Counted from the stretch's first letter, positions 32,345 through 42,016 are shown. The stretch: 64,000 bases of DNA from Croceicoccus marinus (GCF_001661675.2 NZ_CP019602.1:1823501-1887500); one strand, 5' to 3'. The notes: generated by a model from the letters alone, not told the origin. Program-made: numbers and translations.

Positions 32345-34385
32345 TCAAAGCCCCCAGTTCAGTCCCGCCCAGATTGTGCGCGGCACGCCAAGGTCGATCG
32401 ATCCGCCCGAATTGCGGGTGATTATCGTCTCGTCGAACAGGTTCTCGCCCCGCAGCACGAAGGACAGCCTGCCCGCCAGCCGCATCTCGGCATAGGCGTC
32501 GAGAGTGGTGGCCGCCGGCAGCGGCTCGCTCTCGCGGTCGTCCTCGTACTGCTTGCCGACATGGCGCAGCGTAGCGGACAGGCGCGTGGCGTCCTGCGGC
32601 TGCCACCACAGCGTCGCGCTGGCCGCCAGTCGCGGCGTCTGCGCCGGGCGGAAGCCGTCGAGGTCCGCAGCTTCGCCCGCGCCGTCGACGACCGCGTCGG
32701 TATAGGTCACCGATCCCGCCAGCCCGAAAGCGCCCAGATCGACATTGGCATCCGCCTCGATCCCCTGCGCGTCGATCGCGGGCAGGTTGCGGCGCTGGCG
32801 CCAGGGTGACATTGGCGATGGCGGCGTCGATCCGGTTGTCGAACGCGGTCAGCGACAGGCGAACACCCGGTGCGGGGGTCAGGTCGACGCCCGCCTCGAA
32901 CCCGAGCAATTCCTCGTTCTCAAGCTGGGCATTCGCTTCGGTCACGACCGGGAAGACGACGAACGGGCGGTACAGCTCGTTAAGGGTCGGCAGGCGAATG
33001 CCGCGATAGGCCGCCGCGCGCAGGGCCAGTGCCTCGCCCGCGCGGAAAAGCGCTCCGGCGCGCCAGGTGACGGTCCAGTCGGTGCGGTCCTCGAACGTCT
33101 CGTCGATGGTCACCGCGCCAGTTGGATCGGCCGAGCGGTAATATCCGCCCGTGATCGCGGTCCGGTCGGCGCGCACGCCGCCCGTCAGCACCAGCGCGCC
33201 CAGCGTCCAGTCATCCTCGGCGAACAGGCCCAGGTCCTCGTTCGCCCCGCCCGCGCGGCGGCGGGCGGTAATGTCGCCAGTGAACGCGCTGATCGCGTTT
33301 TCCATCATCGTGCCCGAAGCGCGGCGATAATCGGCACCGAAGCGAAGCTGGTGGCCCGCCATCCGGGGCGGGCGCAGTTCCAGCTTGCCGCCGAAGCCGG
33401 TGGAGGGCGTGTTGTACTGGTCCAGCACCGGGGTGAAGCGCGAGGAGCTGATCACGATATTGCTGAAATTGCGCGCCTGTACATAGGCAAGCGCATCCAC
33501 TGCCCACTCGCCTCGGTGCACCAGCCGCAGCGATGCGTCCTGCCCCTCGCTGCTGCTGTCGGCGCCGTCGAAGCGCAGCGTGCGATCGTCGCGCCAGACC
33601 AGCATGCGGGCCTGCACCTCGGTCTGCGCGCCCGCCGGCATCACACCGCGCGCGCCGATCGACCAGTTGTCATAGGCGGCTCGTGCGCTGGCATCGACGC
33701 GCTGGTCCAGCGGAGTGGTCCAGAAGCCCTGCCCTCGGTCCCAGCGCCCCGATACCACGGCAAAGCCCGACCCCAGCTGCGGCGCCAACGTGGCGCTAAG
33801 CTCGGTGGCGCCGCGGTCGTTGACCAGCGCGCGGCCCGATACCGGGCCCAGCGTGGCGGCATTGGCGGTTTCCAGCTCGATCGTGCCGGTCAGCGCGCCC
33901 GCGCCGAACGGGCCTGATCCGCCGCCCCGGGTCACCGTGATTCGCTCCAGCCGTTCAGGGACGATGGCGTTGAAGGGGATGTAGCCGAAGAACGGATCCG
34001 CCATCGGCACCCCGTCCAGCAGCACCAGCGCCCTGCTGGTCGCGTTCCCGCCCAGCGAACGCAGCGTCGCGCCCTGCGCGCTGGGATTGGACGAACGGCT
34101 GTCCGAGCGGCGATATTGCTGGAAGCCCGCCACGCCCAGCAGCACGTCCTCTATCCGGCCCGACGCGGCTGTCAGGATCTGTTCGCGCGGAATCTCGCGC
34201 GTCGCATAGGCCGGCGAGCCGGGGGTATCGGCCAGCCCTTCGCCGGTCACCACGATGGGCGCCGGCTGTTCGCTTTCGGCATCCGCATCGTCCTGCGCGA
34301 TGGCGTAGGCGGGATGCAGCATGGCGGCACCCGCCATCAGTCGGGGAAGCCAGATGCGGCGCTTTGTTTTTCGTTGCGGGGCCAT
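32345..34385 (-). pseudogene. TonB-dependent receptor broken by a frameshift
   Basis: An outer-membrane receptor read in two frames. The first (34385 down to about 32800) has a signal peptide, an APIVVTGEGLADTPGSPAYAT TonB-box region, a plug (GATLRSLGGNATSRALVLLDGVPM) and most of a barrel, up to FDNRIDAAIANVTLA. The following residues in that frame (arginine-rich, running past the natural end into uppP) are not receptor-like. The true continuation is in the next frame from about 32803: QRRNLPAIDAQGIEADANVDLG, GENLFDETIITR, and a proper end IWAGLNWGL with TGA at 32345. The shift equals loss of 3n+2 or gain of 3n+1 bases in a surface loop near 32790-32803. Relatives usually have a longer loop here, so a deletion is likely. 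The start is the ATG at 34385. Confidence 0.85.
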
Positions 34386-34453
34386 AGGCGCGGCTTGGTA
34401 AAGCTTTGCGGCTTGAACGCAATGGCGGTGAACGCAATGGCGGGCCCTGGTTC

Positions 34454-37108
34454 TCAGAACTCTCCCGCGATGCCCGCGCGGACCGCGGTATTGCTGCCGC
34501 CGCCATAGCTTGCGCCCGCTGTCAGCGCGAAAGGCGTGTCGCTGGCGATACGGTGCATCAGCCCGGCGGAAACGCCCATTTCGCCGCGAAACAGCGCGAC
34601 ATTGCTGGCATAGCTGGTGCGCCCCGCCTCGCTGGGGAAGTGCGGATTGGCCAGTGCGGCGGTGGTGGCGATGCCCTGCCGCATCTTCTTGCGGTCAAGG
34701 GCGGCGATGTCGAACAGCTGGTCGACCTGGCCCTGAAGCTGATTGAACTGTTCTTCCGACACGGCGGCGATGGCCTGGACCGAAACGCCCAGCGAAGCCA
34801 CTTGCTGTGCACCCGCCAGCGCGCTTCCGCGGCCGAAAGTGCCGTTTTCGTCCACCGTCACGGCATAGATCTGGCCGCTTTGCGCCGCAGTCGAGGATCC
34901 GATGTCGCCGATCTTCACCGACGAACCGGCACCGCCCAGCACCAGCTGGTTGCTTGCCGTGGTCCTTGCGCCATAACCCAGTGCCGTCGCATAGGCATGC
35001 CCGGCCAGCGCCTCGCCGCCGACCGCGGTGGCGCCCAGCGCGGTGGCGGTGGCGATAAAGCCGTTGGCGGTGGAGCGGTCGCCCGAGGCCGCGGCGCGGT
35101 AGCCGACCGCGCTGGCATAGATGCTGCTTGCGGCAGCGCGCGACCCCACCGCGACCGAGCGGTCGCCCGAGGCCAGGGATTGCGCGCCGATGGCACCCGA
35201 CATGCTGCCGCTGGCTTGCGCCTCGAATCCGGCGGCATTGGAATAGGTGCCCGTTGCCGCGCTGCGATAGCCGGCGGCGGCCGAACCCTTGCCCTGCGCC
35301 AGTGCACCGCGCCCGATGGCGGCGGCATATTCGCCGGTCGCGATGCTGGCAGAGCCAAGCGCCAGGGCCGAACTGCCATTGGCGACCGATTCGGCGCCCA
35401 GTGCCGCCGCGCCGATGCCGACGGCCTGTGCCGATGGGCCCAGCGCCAGCGCGCCCGTGCCGCCGCTGGCTTCGCTGCCCTTGCCGATCGCCACCCCCAA
35501 CGCCGCGGAGGCATTGGCGAGCGAGCCCAGCGCGATCGCATCTTCGCCCGCCGCCAGAGGCTGCGCGCCGCTGCTGCTGACCGCCAGATAGGGGCTGCCC
35601 GCGCCGCCGCCCGAGGGTGGCAGAGCCGCCATGGCGCTGGCGATGGCGCTGTTCATCTGGCCGAGATTGACGGCATCGGTACCGACCGTTCCCGCCGCCA
35701 CATTGACGATCTGCCGCTGCGCGCCCGAATTTCCGACCGAGACGCTGTTCGCCCGGTTCGCGGTCGATCCGCTACCCAGTGCGACCGAATTGCTCGCCCC
35801 CGCCAGTGCATTGCCGCCGATGGCCAGCGATTCCGTGCCTGCCGCGCCCGCGTTCGCCAGCGCGCTGTTGATCGCGATGTGCGGGTTCGGCGCGGCGGGT
35901 TCGATCCCCGCCACCGCCGTCTGGATGGCGCTGTTGACCTGGCCCACGGTGGCCGCATCGGCGGCATCGACCCCGTTGGCCAGATTGACGATACGCCGCT
36001 TAAGCGTCGCGCTGCCGACCGAGACGCTGTTCGCGAGATTCGCGGTCGATCCGCTGCCCAGCGCGACGGAATTACTTGCTCCCGCCTGCGCCTTGCCGCC
36101 GATGGCCAGCGATTCGGTGCCCGTCGCGCCCGCGTCCGCCAGCGTGCTGTTGATCGCGAGATGGGGGTTCGGCGCAGCAGGCTCGATTCCAGCCACTGCC
36201 GTAGAGATCGCGCTGTTCATCTGGCCCACGGTCGCCGCGTCGGCGGCATCCACCCCGTTGGCGAGATTGACGATGCGCCGCTTCAGGGTCGCGCTGCCGA
36301 CCGAGACGGTGTTGGGCGCGTCGGCCAGCGATTTCGCGCCCAGCGCCACCGCGTTTTCCTTTTCCGCGATCGAGCCCGCGCCGATGGCGGTGGAATTGAT
36401 CCCGCTCGCCAGTGTCTTCTGCGTGCTGCCATAGGCGCCGAAGCTGCCGATGGCGGTCGATCCGGCGACGCTCGCTTCGGCCGAGCTGCCGATCGCGACG
36501 CCGCGGAAACTGGCCACCGCCTTGTCGCCCACAGCCACCGATTCGGTGCCCGCCGTGCTGCGCGTGCCCAGCGCCGATGCCGTGGTCTCTGCCGCGAAGG
36601 CGAAGCGGCCCACCGCGGTTCCCCCGCGCGAATCGGAATCGCGGCCCAGCGCCACGCCCCCTTCCTCGGCATAGGCCCCATAGCCCATGGCGACGCCCGC
36701 ATCGGTTTCGGTCGAGGTGCCCGATCCGTTCACGACTGCGAAGGCGCCGACCGCGACCGCCTGCCGCGCATTGGCTTGCGCCTGGTTGCCCACGGCGATA
36801 CCGTCCTGCCGATAGGCCGCCGCCAGATAGCCCGCCGCCAGCGAATAGGCCCCGCCCGCGTTGGAGGAGACGCCGACCGCAACCGCTCCGCTGGCGCCCG
36901 CGCTGGTATAGGGGCCGCACGCCAGCCGGTCGGGCTGGTTCGCCGATTCCGCCGCGCCATCGTTGTCGGTCGATGCGGTCGCCACCCCGTCGTTGTTGGT
37001 ATCGAGCAGGCAGTCGCGCGCCTGCGCGGCATGGGCGTGCAGCCCTGCCGCCAACGCGATGCCCAGCCCCGCCAACAGGCGGGCACAGCCGTTCAAACGC
37101 AATTCCAT
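34454..37108 (-). CDS. YadA-type trimeric autotransporter adhesin
   Basis: An 884-residue type Vc secreted protein. A signal peptide (ARLLAGLGIALAAGLHAHAA) is followed by a head of many SVAxGxxAxA-type left-handed beta-roll repeats (about 70-265). Two nearly identical 94-residue modules come next (266-453), each with a neck/connector RRIVNLANGVDAADAATVGQ and a short head piece. A third, divergent neck follows (about 454-490), then a second long head (about 500-745), a short coiled stalk, and a C-terminal YadA anchor (about 810-884) ending in phenylalanine. Trimers of the anchor form the outer-membrane pore. The likely role is adhesion or autoagglutination. The start is the ATG at 37108. The frame is intact. 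Confidence 0.93.
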   Translation of the reverse strand: MELRLNGCARLLAGLGIALAAGLHAHAAQARDCLLDTNNDGVATASTDNDGAAESANQPDRLACGPYTSAGASGAVAVGVSSNAGGAYSLAAGYLAAAYRQDGIAVGNQAQANARQAVAVGAFAVVNGSGTSTETDAGVAMGYGAYAEEGGVALGRDSDSRGGTAVGRFAFAAETTASALGTRSTAGTESVAVGDKAVASFRGVAIGSSAEASVAGSTAIGSFGAYGSTQKTLASGINSTAIGAGSIAEKENAVALGAKSLADAPNTVSVGSATLKRRIVNLANGVDAADAATVGQMNSAISTAVAGIEPAAPNPHLAINSTLADAGATGTESLAIGGKAQAGASNSVALGSGSTANLANSVSVGSATLKRRIVNLANGVDAADAATVGQVNSAIQTAVAGIEPAAPNPHIAINSALANAGAAGTESLAIGGNALAGASNSVALGSGSTANRANSVSVGNSGAQRQIVNVAAGTVGTDAVNLGQMNSAIASAMAALPPSGGGAGSPYLAVSSSGAQPLAAGEDAIALGSLANASAALGVAIGKGSEASGGTGALALGPSAQAVGIGAAALGAESVANGSSALALGSASIATGEYAAAIGRGALAQGKGSAAAGYRSAATGTYSNAAGFEAQASGSMSGAIGAQSLASGDRSVAVGSRAAASSIYASAVGYRAAASGDRSTANGFIATATALGATAVGGEALAGHAYATALGYGARTTASNQLVLGGAGSSVKIGDIGSSTAAQSGQIYAVTVDENGTFGRGSALAGAQQVASLGVSVQAIAAVSEEQFNQLQGQVDQLFDIAALDRKKMRQGIATTAALANPHFPSEAGRTSYASNVALFRGEMGVSAGLMHRIASDTPFALTAGASYGGGSNTAVRAGIAGEF
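35750..36313 (-). repeat. Two tandem 282-bp coding repeats in the adhesin
   Basis: Residues 266-359 and 360-453 of the adhesin are near-identical 94-residue modules (36032-36313 and 35750-36031). They share SVSVGSATLKRRIVNLANG, AGIEPAAPNPH, TESLAIGG and ASNSVALGSGSTAN blocks. The module is an exact multiple of three, so recombination between copies would change length but keep the frame. Confidence 0.9.
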
Positions 37109-37209
37109 GATACCCCCAGCGTCCCGCGGGGAGCAGCGGTCGGATTCGATCGACCATGGCCTGCGTCGCGGACCATCCAGGCGCGCCCCCTATCAAGCGC
37201 CCGTCTGAA

Positions 37210-37239
37210 CTATTGGTGGTGAAAATCCCGTTAAGTCAA
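37210..37239 (-). promoter_or_regulatory. Candidate promoter for the trimeric autotransporter
   Basis: On the minus strand TTGACT (37239-37234) and CAATAG (37215-37210) are 18 bp apart in the 204-bp spacer upstream of the adhesin gene. Transcription would start about 95 nt before the ATG at 37108. The rest of the spacer up to queF holds nothing recognised. Confidence 0.35.
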
Positions 37240-37312
37240 ACCGCTGGGCCGGGGGGACGCGGCCGTTCCACAGCTTTGATGCGGCGGGCATCCGGCACCG
37301 CCGGCAATGGGT

Positions 37313-37774
37313 TCAGCCGCGGCCGCGATAGGAGGAGACCCCCTGGTCCGGCACCCACAGCCCCTCGGGGATCGCGCCGCTCTGCCAGAAGACGTCGATG
37401 GGGATGCCGCCGCGCGGGTACCAGTACCCGCCGATGCGCAGCCATCGCGGCGCCATCTCTGCGAACAGGCGCTGGCCGATGCCGACGGTCACATCCTCGT
37501 GAAAGCCGCAATGGTTGCGGAACGCGCCAAGGAACAGCTTGAGCGACTTCGATTCGACGATGGTCTCGCCCGGTGCGTAATCGATCACCAGATGCGCGAA
37601 ATCGGGTTGGCCGGTCACCGGGCACAGCGAGGTGAACTCGGGCGCGGCGAAGCGCACCATGTAGAGCGAACCGGCACGCGGATTGGGCACGTAGTCGAGC
37701 ACCGCCTCCTCGGGCGAAGCGGGAAGCGAACTGTTCTGCCCTAGGTAAAGGGGCTGCGTATGATCGTCGGCCAT
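37313..37774 (-). CDS. queF: NADPH-dependent 7-cyano-7-deazaguanine reductase
   Basis: QueF reduces preQ0 to preQ1 in queuosine biosynthesis. The 153-residue protein is the short unimodular form. It has the thioimide-forming cysteine in [12 protein letters not shown] (C51) with the catalytic aspartate D58, the [21 protein letters not shown] substrate-binding block, and a C-terminal [13 protein letters not shown] segment. The start is the ATG at 37774. It is divergent from the sulfurtransferase gene, with an 80-bp spacer containing a palindrome. I looked for a preQ1 riboswitch in that spacer and saw none. Confidence 0.96.
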   Translation of the reverse strand: MADDHTQPLYLGQNSSLPASPEEAVLDYVPNPRAGSLYMVRFAAPEFTSLCPVTGQPDFAHLVIDYAPGETIVESKSLKLFLGAFRNHCGFHEDVTVGIGQRLFAEMAPRWLRIGGYWYPRGGIPIDVFWQSGAIPEGLWVPDQGVSSYRGRG

Positions 37775-37806
37775 GGCGGCGCTTTGGCACTTTGCGGCGC
37801 GCCGCT

Positions 37807-37822
37807 CAAGAGAGCGCTCTTG
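37807..37822. repeat. 16-bp palindrome between queF and the sulfurtransferase gene
   Basis: CAAGAG, AGCG, CTCTTG: perfect 6-bp arms around 4 bp in the 80-bp divergent spacer. A regulator site or a simple hairpin are both possible; no bound factor can be named. Confidence 0.4.
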
Positions 37823-37854
37823 GCGGGGGTGCATGGCATCGGCTACCAAGGGGC

Positions 37855-38733
37855 ATGACTCAGTTGCTCGTCTCTACCGCCTGGCTGGCCGAACGGCTCG
37901 GCTCCGCCGATCTTGTGGTGCTGGATGCCAGCTATCACCTTGCGCCCACAGGCCGCGATGCCGCGGCGGAATTCGCGGCGGGGCATGTTCCCGGGGCGCG
38001 GTTCCTGAACCTCGCTTCGCTGAACGATCCTTCCGCGCCGTTCGACAACACCGTGCCGACGGCGGAGCAGTTCCAGCAGCACGTGCGGGCGCTGGGCGTG
38101 TCGGAGGGCAGCCATGTGGTGCTCTATGACGACAGCCCGCTGAGGAGTGCGGCGCGCGGCTGGTTCCTGTTCACCCTGTTCGGCGCGCGCAATGTGTCGA
38201 TCCTGGATGGCGGTCTGGCGAAGTGGAAGGCCGAGGGGCGGCCCGAAACCCGCGCCATGGCGGAGCCGGCCAGCGGCGATTTCACCGCATCGTTCCGGCC
38301 CGAACTGCTGCGCGACAAGCAGGCGGTGCTGGCCTCGCTCGGCGGCGAGCAGCAGATCGTCGACGCGCGCGGCGCGGGGCGCTTCACCGCGGACGAGCCG
38401 GAGCCGCGCCCCGGCATGGCGTCGGGCCACATCCCCGGCGCGCGCAACCTGCCGATAGGCATGCTGTACGAGGCTGACGGCACGATGAAGGACGCCGCCG
38501 GGATCGAGGCGGAATTCGTCGCCGCGGGCGTGGATGTCGAGCGGCCCGTGATCACGTCGTGCGGATCGGGCGTGACCGCGGCGGTGCTAAGCCTTGCGCT
38601 GGCGCGGCTGGGGAAGCGGGACGTGGCATTGTACGACGGCAGCTGGTCCGAATGGGGCAGCGATCCCGATACGCCCAAGGCGACCGGTCCGGCCAAATTC
38701 GGCGAACAGGGCGGAGCAGCCCGGCTTGACTGA
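37855..38733 (+). CDS. sseA: 3-mercaptopyruvate/thiosulfate sulfurtransferase
   Basis: A 292-residue protein with two rhodanese domains. The N-terminal one (about 5-125) is inactive. The C-terminal one carries the active-site loop SCGSGVTA near residue 240, the CG(S/T)GVT form typical of mercaptopyruvate sulfurtransferases. It transfers sulfane sulfur to thiols or cyanide. The start is the ATG at 37855, preceded by AAGGGGC. The next gene, cystathionine beta-lyase, starts inside its 3' end, so the two sulfur-metabolism genes are coupled. The gene symbol reflects similarity to E. coli SseA; true substrate preference is inferred. Confidence 0.92.
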   Translation: MTQLLVSTAWLAERLGSADLVVLDASYHLAPTGRDAAAEFAAGHVPGARFLNLASLNDPSAPFDNTVPTAEQFQQHVRALGVSEGSHVVLYDDSPLRSAARGWFLFTLFGARNVSILDGGLAKWKAEGRPETRAMAEPASGDFTASFRPELLRDKQAVLASLGGEQQIVDARGAGRFTADEPEPRPGMASGHIPGARNLPIGMLYEADGTMKDAAGIEAEFVAAGVDVERPVITSCGSGVTAAVLSLALARLGKRDVALYDGSWSEWGSDPDTPKATGPAKFGEQGGAARLD

Positions 38734-39994
38734 TCCGAACGGCAGGAAGCACCGCACCGCGACCCGCGTGGTCGAGGCGGGGCGGCGCAGGCAGTGGACC
38801 AGCGTTCCCGATCTGGCAGGCGGCGTCGTCAATCCGCCGGTCTGGCGCGCCAGCACGCATCTTTACGAGAACTGCGCCGCGCTCAAGGAAGCGGCGGCGA
38901 CATCGAACGAGGACGGCCGGTTCTTCTACGGCCGCCGCGGCGCGCCCACGCAATGGGCGCTGGCCGATGCGCTGACCGGGCTTGAGGAAGGCGCGTTCGG
39001 TACCATGCTCTATCCGTCGGGCGTGGCGGCGATCACCGGGGCCTATCTGGCCGTGTGCCGCCCGGGCGAGCGGCTGCTGATCGCCGACAATTCCTATGAC
39101 CCGTCGCGCAGCATCGGCACCGGGCTGATGGCGAGCTATGGCGTGAAGGCCGAATTCTTCGATCCTTTGGACGTTGAGGGATTTCGCCGCCTTTGCGCGC
39201 AGGACGGCAAGATCGGCGCGGTGCTGCTGGAGGCGCCGGGCAGCCTTACAATGGAAGTGTGCGACGTGCCCGCGCTGGCGGCCACCGCAAAGGAAGCGGG
39301 CGCGTGGGTGCTGATCGACAATACCTGGGCGGGGCCGACCGGATTTTCCGCGCTGGCGCATGGCTGCGACGGGGTGATCACCGCGCTGACCAAGCATGTC
39401 GGCGGGCATTCCGACCTGATGATGGGATCGGTTTCGGGCACGGAAAGGCTCTATCACCGGCTGCGGCGCACCGCACAGCAATTGGGCCATGTCGTGTCGC
39501 CCGACGATGCCGCGCTGGCGCTGCGCGGGCTGCGCACGCTGGACCTGCGGCTGCGGCAGGAGAGTGCGAGCGCGCTGGCGGTCGCACGCTGGCTGCGCGG
39601 CAGGCCAGAAGTCGCGGCGGTTCTATGCCCGATGCTGGAAGGCGCGCCGGGGCACGATCTTTGGAAGCGCGACTTCACCGGCGGCTGCGGATTGTTCACC
39701 TTCGTCCTGAAGGGCCGCGACGCGGCGGCGCGCGCGCGGTTGATCGATGCCTTGAGGCTGTTTGGCATCGGCTATAGCTGGGGCGGGTTCGAAAGCCTGG
39801 CCCTGCCGATCGATCCGGGAAGCTGCCGTTCCGTCCGCGACTGGCCGCCCCGTGGCGGCTGGGGTGGACCGGATGGCGGCGGATTGGACGGAAGCGACCG
39901 TTTTGCGGTACGCCTGTCGATCGGGCTAGAGGATCCGGCCGATCTGATCGCCGACCTCGATCACGGATTTGCCGCGATGGAGAATGGCGGATGA
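38726..39994 (+). CDS. metC: Cystathionine beta-lyase
   Basis: A 422-residue PLP enzyme of the Cys/Met metabolism family that cleaves cystathionine to homocysteine, pyruvate and ammonia in methionine synthesis. The PLP lysine lies in ITALTKHVGGHSDLMMGSV, with the family GVVNPPVWRASTHLYE and the YGRRGAPTQ block near the N-terminus. No ATG fits; the start is taken as TTG at 38726 ([19 protein letters not shown]), eight bp inside sseA, with GGAG nine nt upstream. The assignment to beta-lyase rather than gamma-synthase rests on overall pattern, so the symbol is likely, not proven. The next gene overlaps by 4 bp. Confidence 0.88.
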   Translation: MTDPNGRKHRTATRVVEAGRRRQWTSVPDLAGGVVNPPVWRASTHLYENCAALKEAAATSNEDGRFFYGRRGAPTQWALADALTGLEEGAFGTMLYPSGVAAITGAYLAVCRPGERLLIADNSYDPSRSIGTGLMASYGVKAEFFDPLDVEGFRRLCAQDGKIGAVLLEAPGSLTMEVCDVPALAATAKEAGAWVLIDNTWAGPTGFSALAHGCDGVITALTKHVGGHSDLMMGSVSGTERLYHRLRRTAQQLGHVVSPDDAALALRGLRTLDLRLRQESASALAVARWLRGRPEVAAVLCPMLEGAPGHDLWKRDFTGGCGLFTFVLKGRDAAARARLIDALRLFGIGYSWGGFESLALPIDPGSCRSVRDWPPRGGWGGPDGGGLDGSDRFAVRLSIGLEDPADLIADLDHGFAAMENGG

Positions 39995-41136
39995 CGACGG
40001 GTTGGAGCGCGATACTGGCCGCCGCGCTGGGCGGCGGAGGCGATGGCGCGACCGCCGATCTTGCGGCAGCCATCGAGGGATCCGATCCCGCCGAGCCTCC
40101 GCCAGAAGAATCGCCGCCGACCGACACCCCCCTGCCCGAGCCTGATCCCCTGGCCGCCGAAGGCCCAATCGAGGGGGCAGATCAGATCAAGGAAGCACTG
40201 CAGGAACATTCGATCACCCTGGGCGGGGTGATCGACAAGCTCGACAGCTGGGGCGTGACCATCGGCGACACGCGCTTCTCCGTCTGGACCGCGATACTGG
40301 TCGTGCTGGTGCTGGTCGGCATATTCTTCATCGGCCGGCTGGGCGTGCGCCTTGCCCACAAGACGCTGGGCCGCTTCGGCAATCTTTCGGCGACGCAGCA
40401 CCTTCTGGCGGACAAGCTGCTGACGCTGTTGGTGTGGGCCGTGGTGATCATGGTCGGGATCGACATCCTGGGCATCGACCTGACGGCGCTGGCGGTATTC
40501 TCGGGCGCGTTCGGCCTGGCCATCGGTTTCGGCCTGCAAAAGACGTTCGGCAATCTGATCGCGGGAATCATCCTGCTGATGGACCGGTCGATCAAGCCGG
40601 GCGACGTGATCGCCGTGTCCGACACCGCGGGTAACGAGACATTCGGCCAGATCCGCCGCATCGGCATTCGGGCAGTGTCCATCGTGACCCGCGACGAAAA
40701 GGAATATCTGATCCCGAACGAGAACCTGATGATCAATCAGGTCGAGAACTGGTCCTATTCCAGCCGCGACGTGCGCATGCAGGTGAATGTCGGCGTATCG
40801 TATAATTGCGACATCAAGCTGGCCGAAAAGCTGATGCTCGAGGCGGCGGTAAGCTGCGCGCGCGTACTGAAATCGCCGGCCCCTTCGGTCTGGCTTTCGG
40901 AGTATGGCGACAGCTCGGTCAATTTCGTGATCCATTGCTGGATCCGCGATCCCGAAAACGGACTGGGGAATATCCGGTCCGAAGTTCTGAAGAAGCTGTG
41001 GGACCTGTTCCAGGAAAGCGAGATCGAAATCCCCTTCCCGCAACGCGACATCAACTTGCGCCGGAACGATCAGTTCGACCAGCTTGTCGCAGCGATCGGG
41101 CAGAGGCTCGACAAATCGGGCGATTCCACGGGATAA
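39991..41136 (+). CDS. MscS-family mechanosensitive ion channel
   Basis: A 381-residue inner-membrane channel that opens under membrane tension to release solutes. An N-terminal acidic, proline-rich segment (residues 30-60) precedes three membrane helices near 98-118, 140-160 and 163-190. The last contains the glycine/alanine-rich pore helix AFGLAIGFGLQKTFGNLIAG. The beta domain (IKPGDVIAV...GQIRRIGIRAVSIVTRDEKEYLIPN) and C-terminal alpha/beta domain follow. The ATG overlaps the cystathionine beta-lyase stop (ATGA). Length is intermediate between small MscS and the large MscK type. Confidence 0.93.
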   Translation: MTTGWSAILAAALGGGGDGATADLAAAIEGSDPAEPPPEESPPTDTPLPEPDPLAAEGPIEGADQIKEALQEHSITLGGVIDKLDSWGVTIGDTRFSVWTAILVVLVLVGIFFIGRLGVRLAHKTLGRFGNLSATQHLLADKLLTLLVWAVVIMVGIDILGIDLTALAVFSGAFGLAIGFGLQKTFGNLIAGIILLMDRSIKPGDVIAVSDTAGNETFGQIRRIGIRAVSIVTRDEKEYLIPNENLMINQVENWSYSSRDVRMQVNVGVSYNCDIKLAEKLMLEAAVSCARVLKSPAPSVWLSEYGDSSVNFVIHCWIRDPENGLGNIRSEVLKKLWDLFQESEIEIPFPQRDINLRRNDQFDQLVAAIGQRLDKSGDSTG

Positions 41137-41162
41137 CCCGCTGATACGCTTGGGTTTGTCAC

Positions 41163-41193
41163 GCCTAAAGCTGACCTACCCCCCCTTTTAGGC
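41163..41193. repeat. Inverted repeat upstream of the cysteine biosynthesis operon
   Basis: GCCTAAA (41163-41169) and TTTAGGC (41187-41193) are perfect complements separated by 17 bp containing a run of C and T. It lies in the 100-bp spacer between mscS and the first gene of the sulfate-assimilation operon. It could be a terminator for the upstream genes or a regulatory site; no sulfur riboswitch was recognised. Confidence 0.4.
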
Positions 41194-41236
41194 ATTCTGG
41201 CTGGCACTCGGGCCAGGCAAGGACCATCTGGGTTCC

Positions 41237-42016
41237 ATGGCCAGATCCACCTCCTCCACCGCCCGCATTGCCATGGTAAGCCTCGTCGGCGCAGGGCCGG
41301 GCGATCCGGACCTGCTGACGCTGCGTGCGGCGCGGCTGATCGCCGGTGCGGCCGTCGTGGTGCATGACGGCCTGGTCGGCGCAGAGATCCTGGCGATGGC
41401 ACCTGCCGATGCGCGGCTGATCTCCGTCGCCAAGTCTCGCGCGCGCCATACGATGAAGCAGGAGGACATTTGCGCCCTGCTGGTGGCCCAGGCGCTGGCC
41501 GGTAACGATGTCGTGCGTCTTAAGGGCGGCGATCCGCTGATCTTCGGGCGCGGCGGCGAAGAGGCAGAAGCTTGCCGCGCCGCGGGCGTTCCGGTGCAGA
41601 TCGTGCCCGGCATTTCCGCCGCGCAGGCCGCAGCGGCGCTTGCCGAGATTCCGCTGACCCACCGCGACCATGCCAGCATCGTCAGCTTTGTCGCGGGCCA
41701 GTGCAAGGGACTATCCGAACAGGACTGGTCGGGCCTTGCGGGCGTGGGCCGCACGCTGGTGATCTATATGGGGGTCGCCACCGCGGCCCAGATTTCGGAA
41801 AAGCTGATGGAAGACGGGCTTGCCCCCGACGCCGCCGTCGCCGTGGTGGAGCGTGCCTCGCTTCGCGGCATGCGCGTGCTGCGCGGGGTATTGGCGGGCC
41901 TGCCCGATATCGTGGCCGACAACGACGTGCGCAGCCCCGCGCTGATCGTGATCGGCGAAGTCACGCGCGAGCCGGACGCGGCGCTTGCGCATATTGCGAT
42001 GGAAGCACAACAATGA
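41237..42016 (+). CDS. cobA: Uroporphyrinogen-III C-methyltransferase
   Basis: A SAM-dependent enzyme that methylates uroporphyrinogen III at C2 and C7 to give precorrin-2, here for siroheme needed by sulfite reductase. The 259-residue protein has the glycine-rich N-terminal loop VSLVGAGPGDPDLLTLRA, the VVRLKGGDPLIFGRGGEEAEA block, PGISAAQAAAALAEIPLTHRD and a C-terminal IVIGEV. The dehydrogenase/ferrochelatase half of CysG is absent, so those steps need another gene. The start is the ATG at 41237. First gene of a five-gene operon. Confidence 0.93.
   Translation: MARSTSSTARIAMVSLVGAGPGDPDLLTLRAARLIAGAAVVVHDGLVGAEILAMAPADARLISVAKSRARHTMKQEDICALLVAQALAGNDVVRLKGGDPLIFGRGGEEAEACRAAGVPVQIVPGISAAQAAAALAEIPLTHRDHASIVSFVAGQCKGLSEQDWSGLAGVGRTLVIYMGVATAAQISEKLMEDGLAPDAAVAVVERASLRGMRVLRGVLAGLPDIVADNDVRSPALIVIGEVTREPDAALAHIAMEAQQ

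Noticed and set aside
34386..34453. Cobalamin riboswitch ahead of the second TonB receptor
   Set aside because: Only 68 bp separate the receptor from the adhesin gene, far too little for a B12 aptamer.
34406..37222. Rightward open frame opposite the trimeric autotransporter
   Set aside because: An antisense shadow of repetitive coding sequence; the leftward frame has a signal peptide, head repeats and anchor.
37775..37854. preQ1 riboswitch ahead of queF
   Set aside because: The 80-bp spacer lacks the C-rich/A-rich pseudoknot pattern; only a simple palindrome is present.
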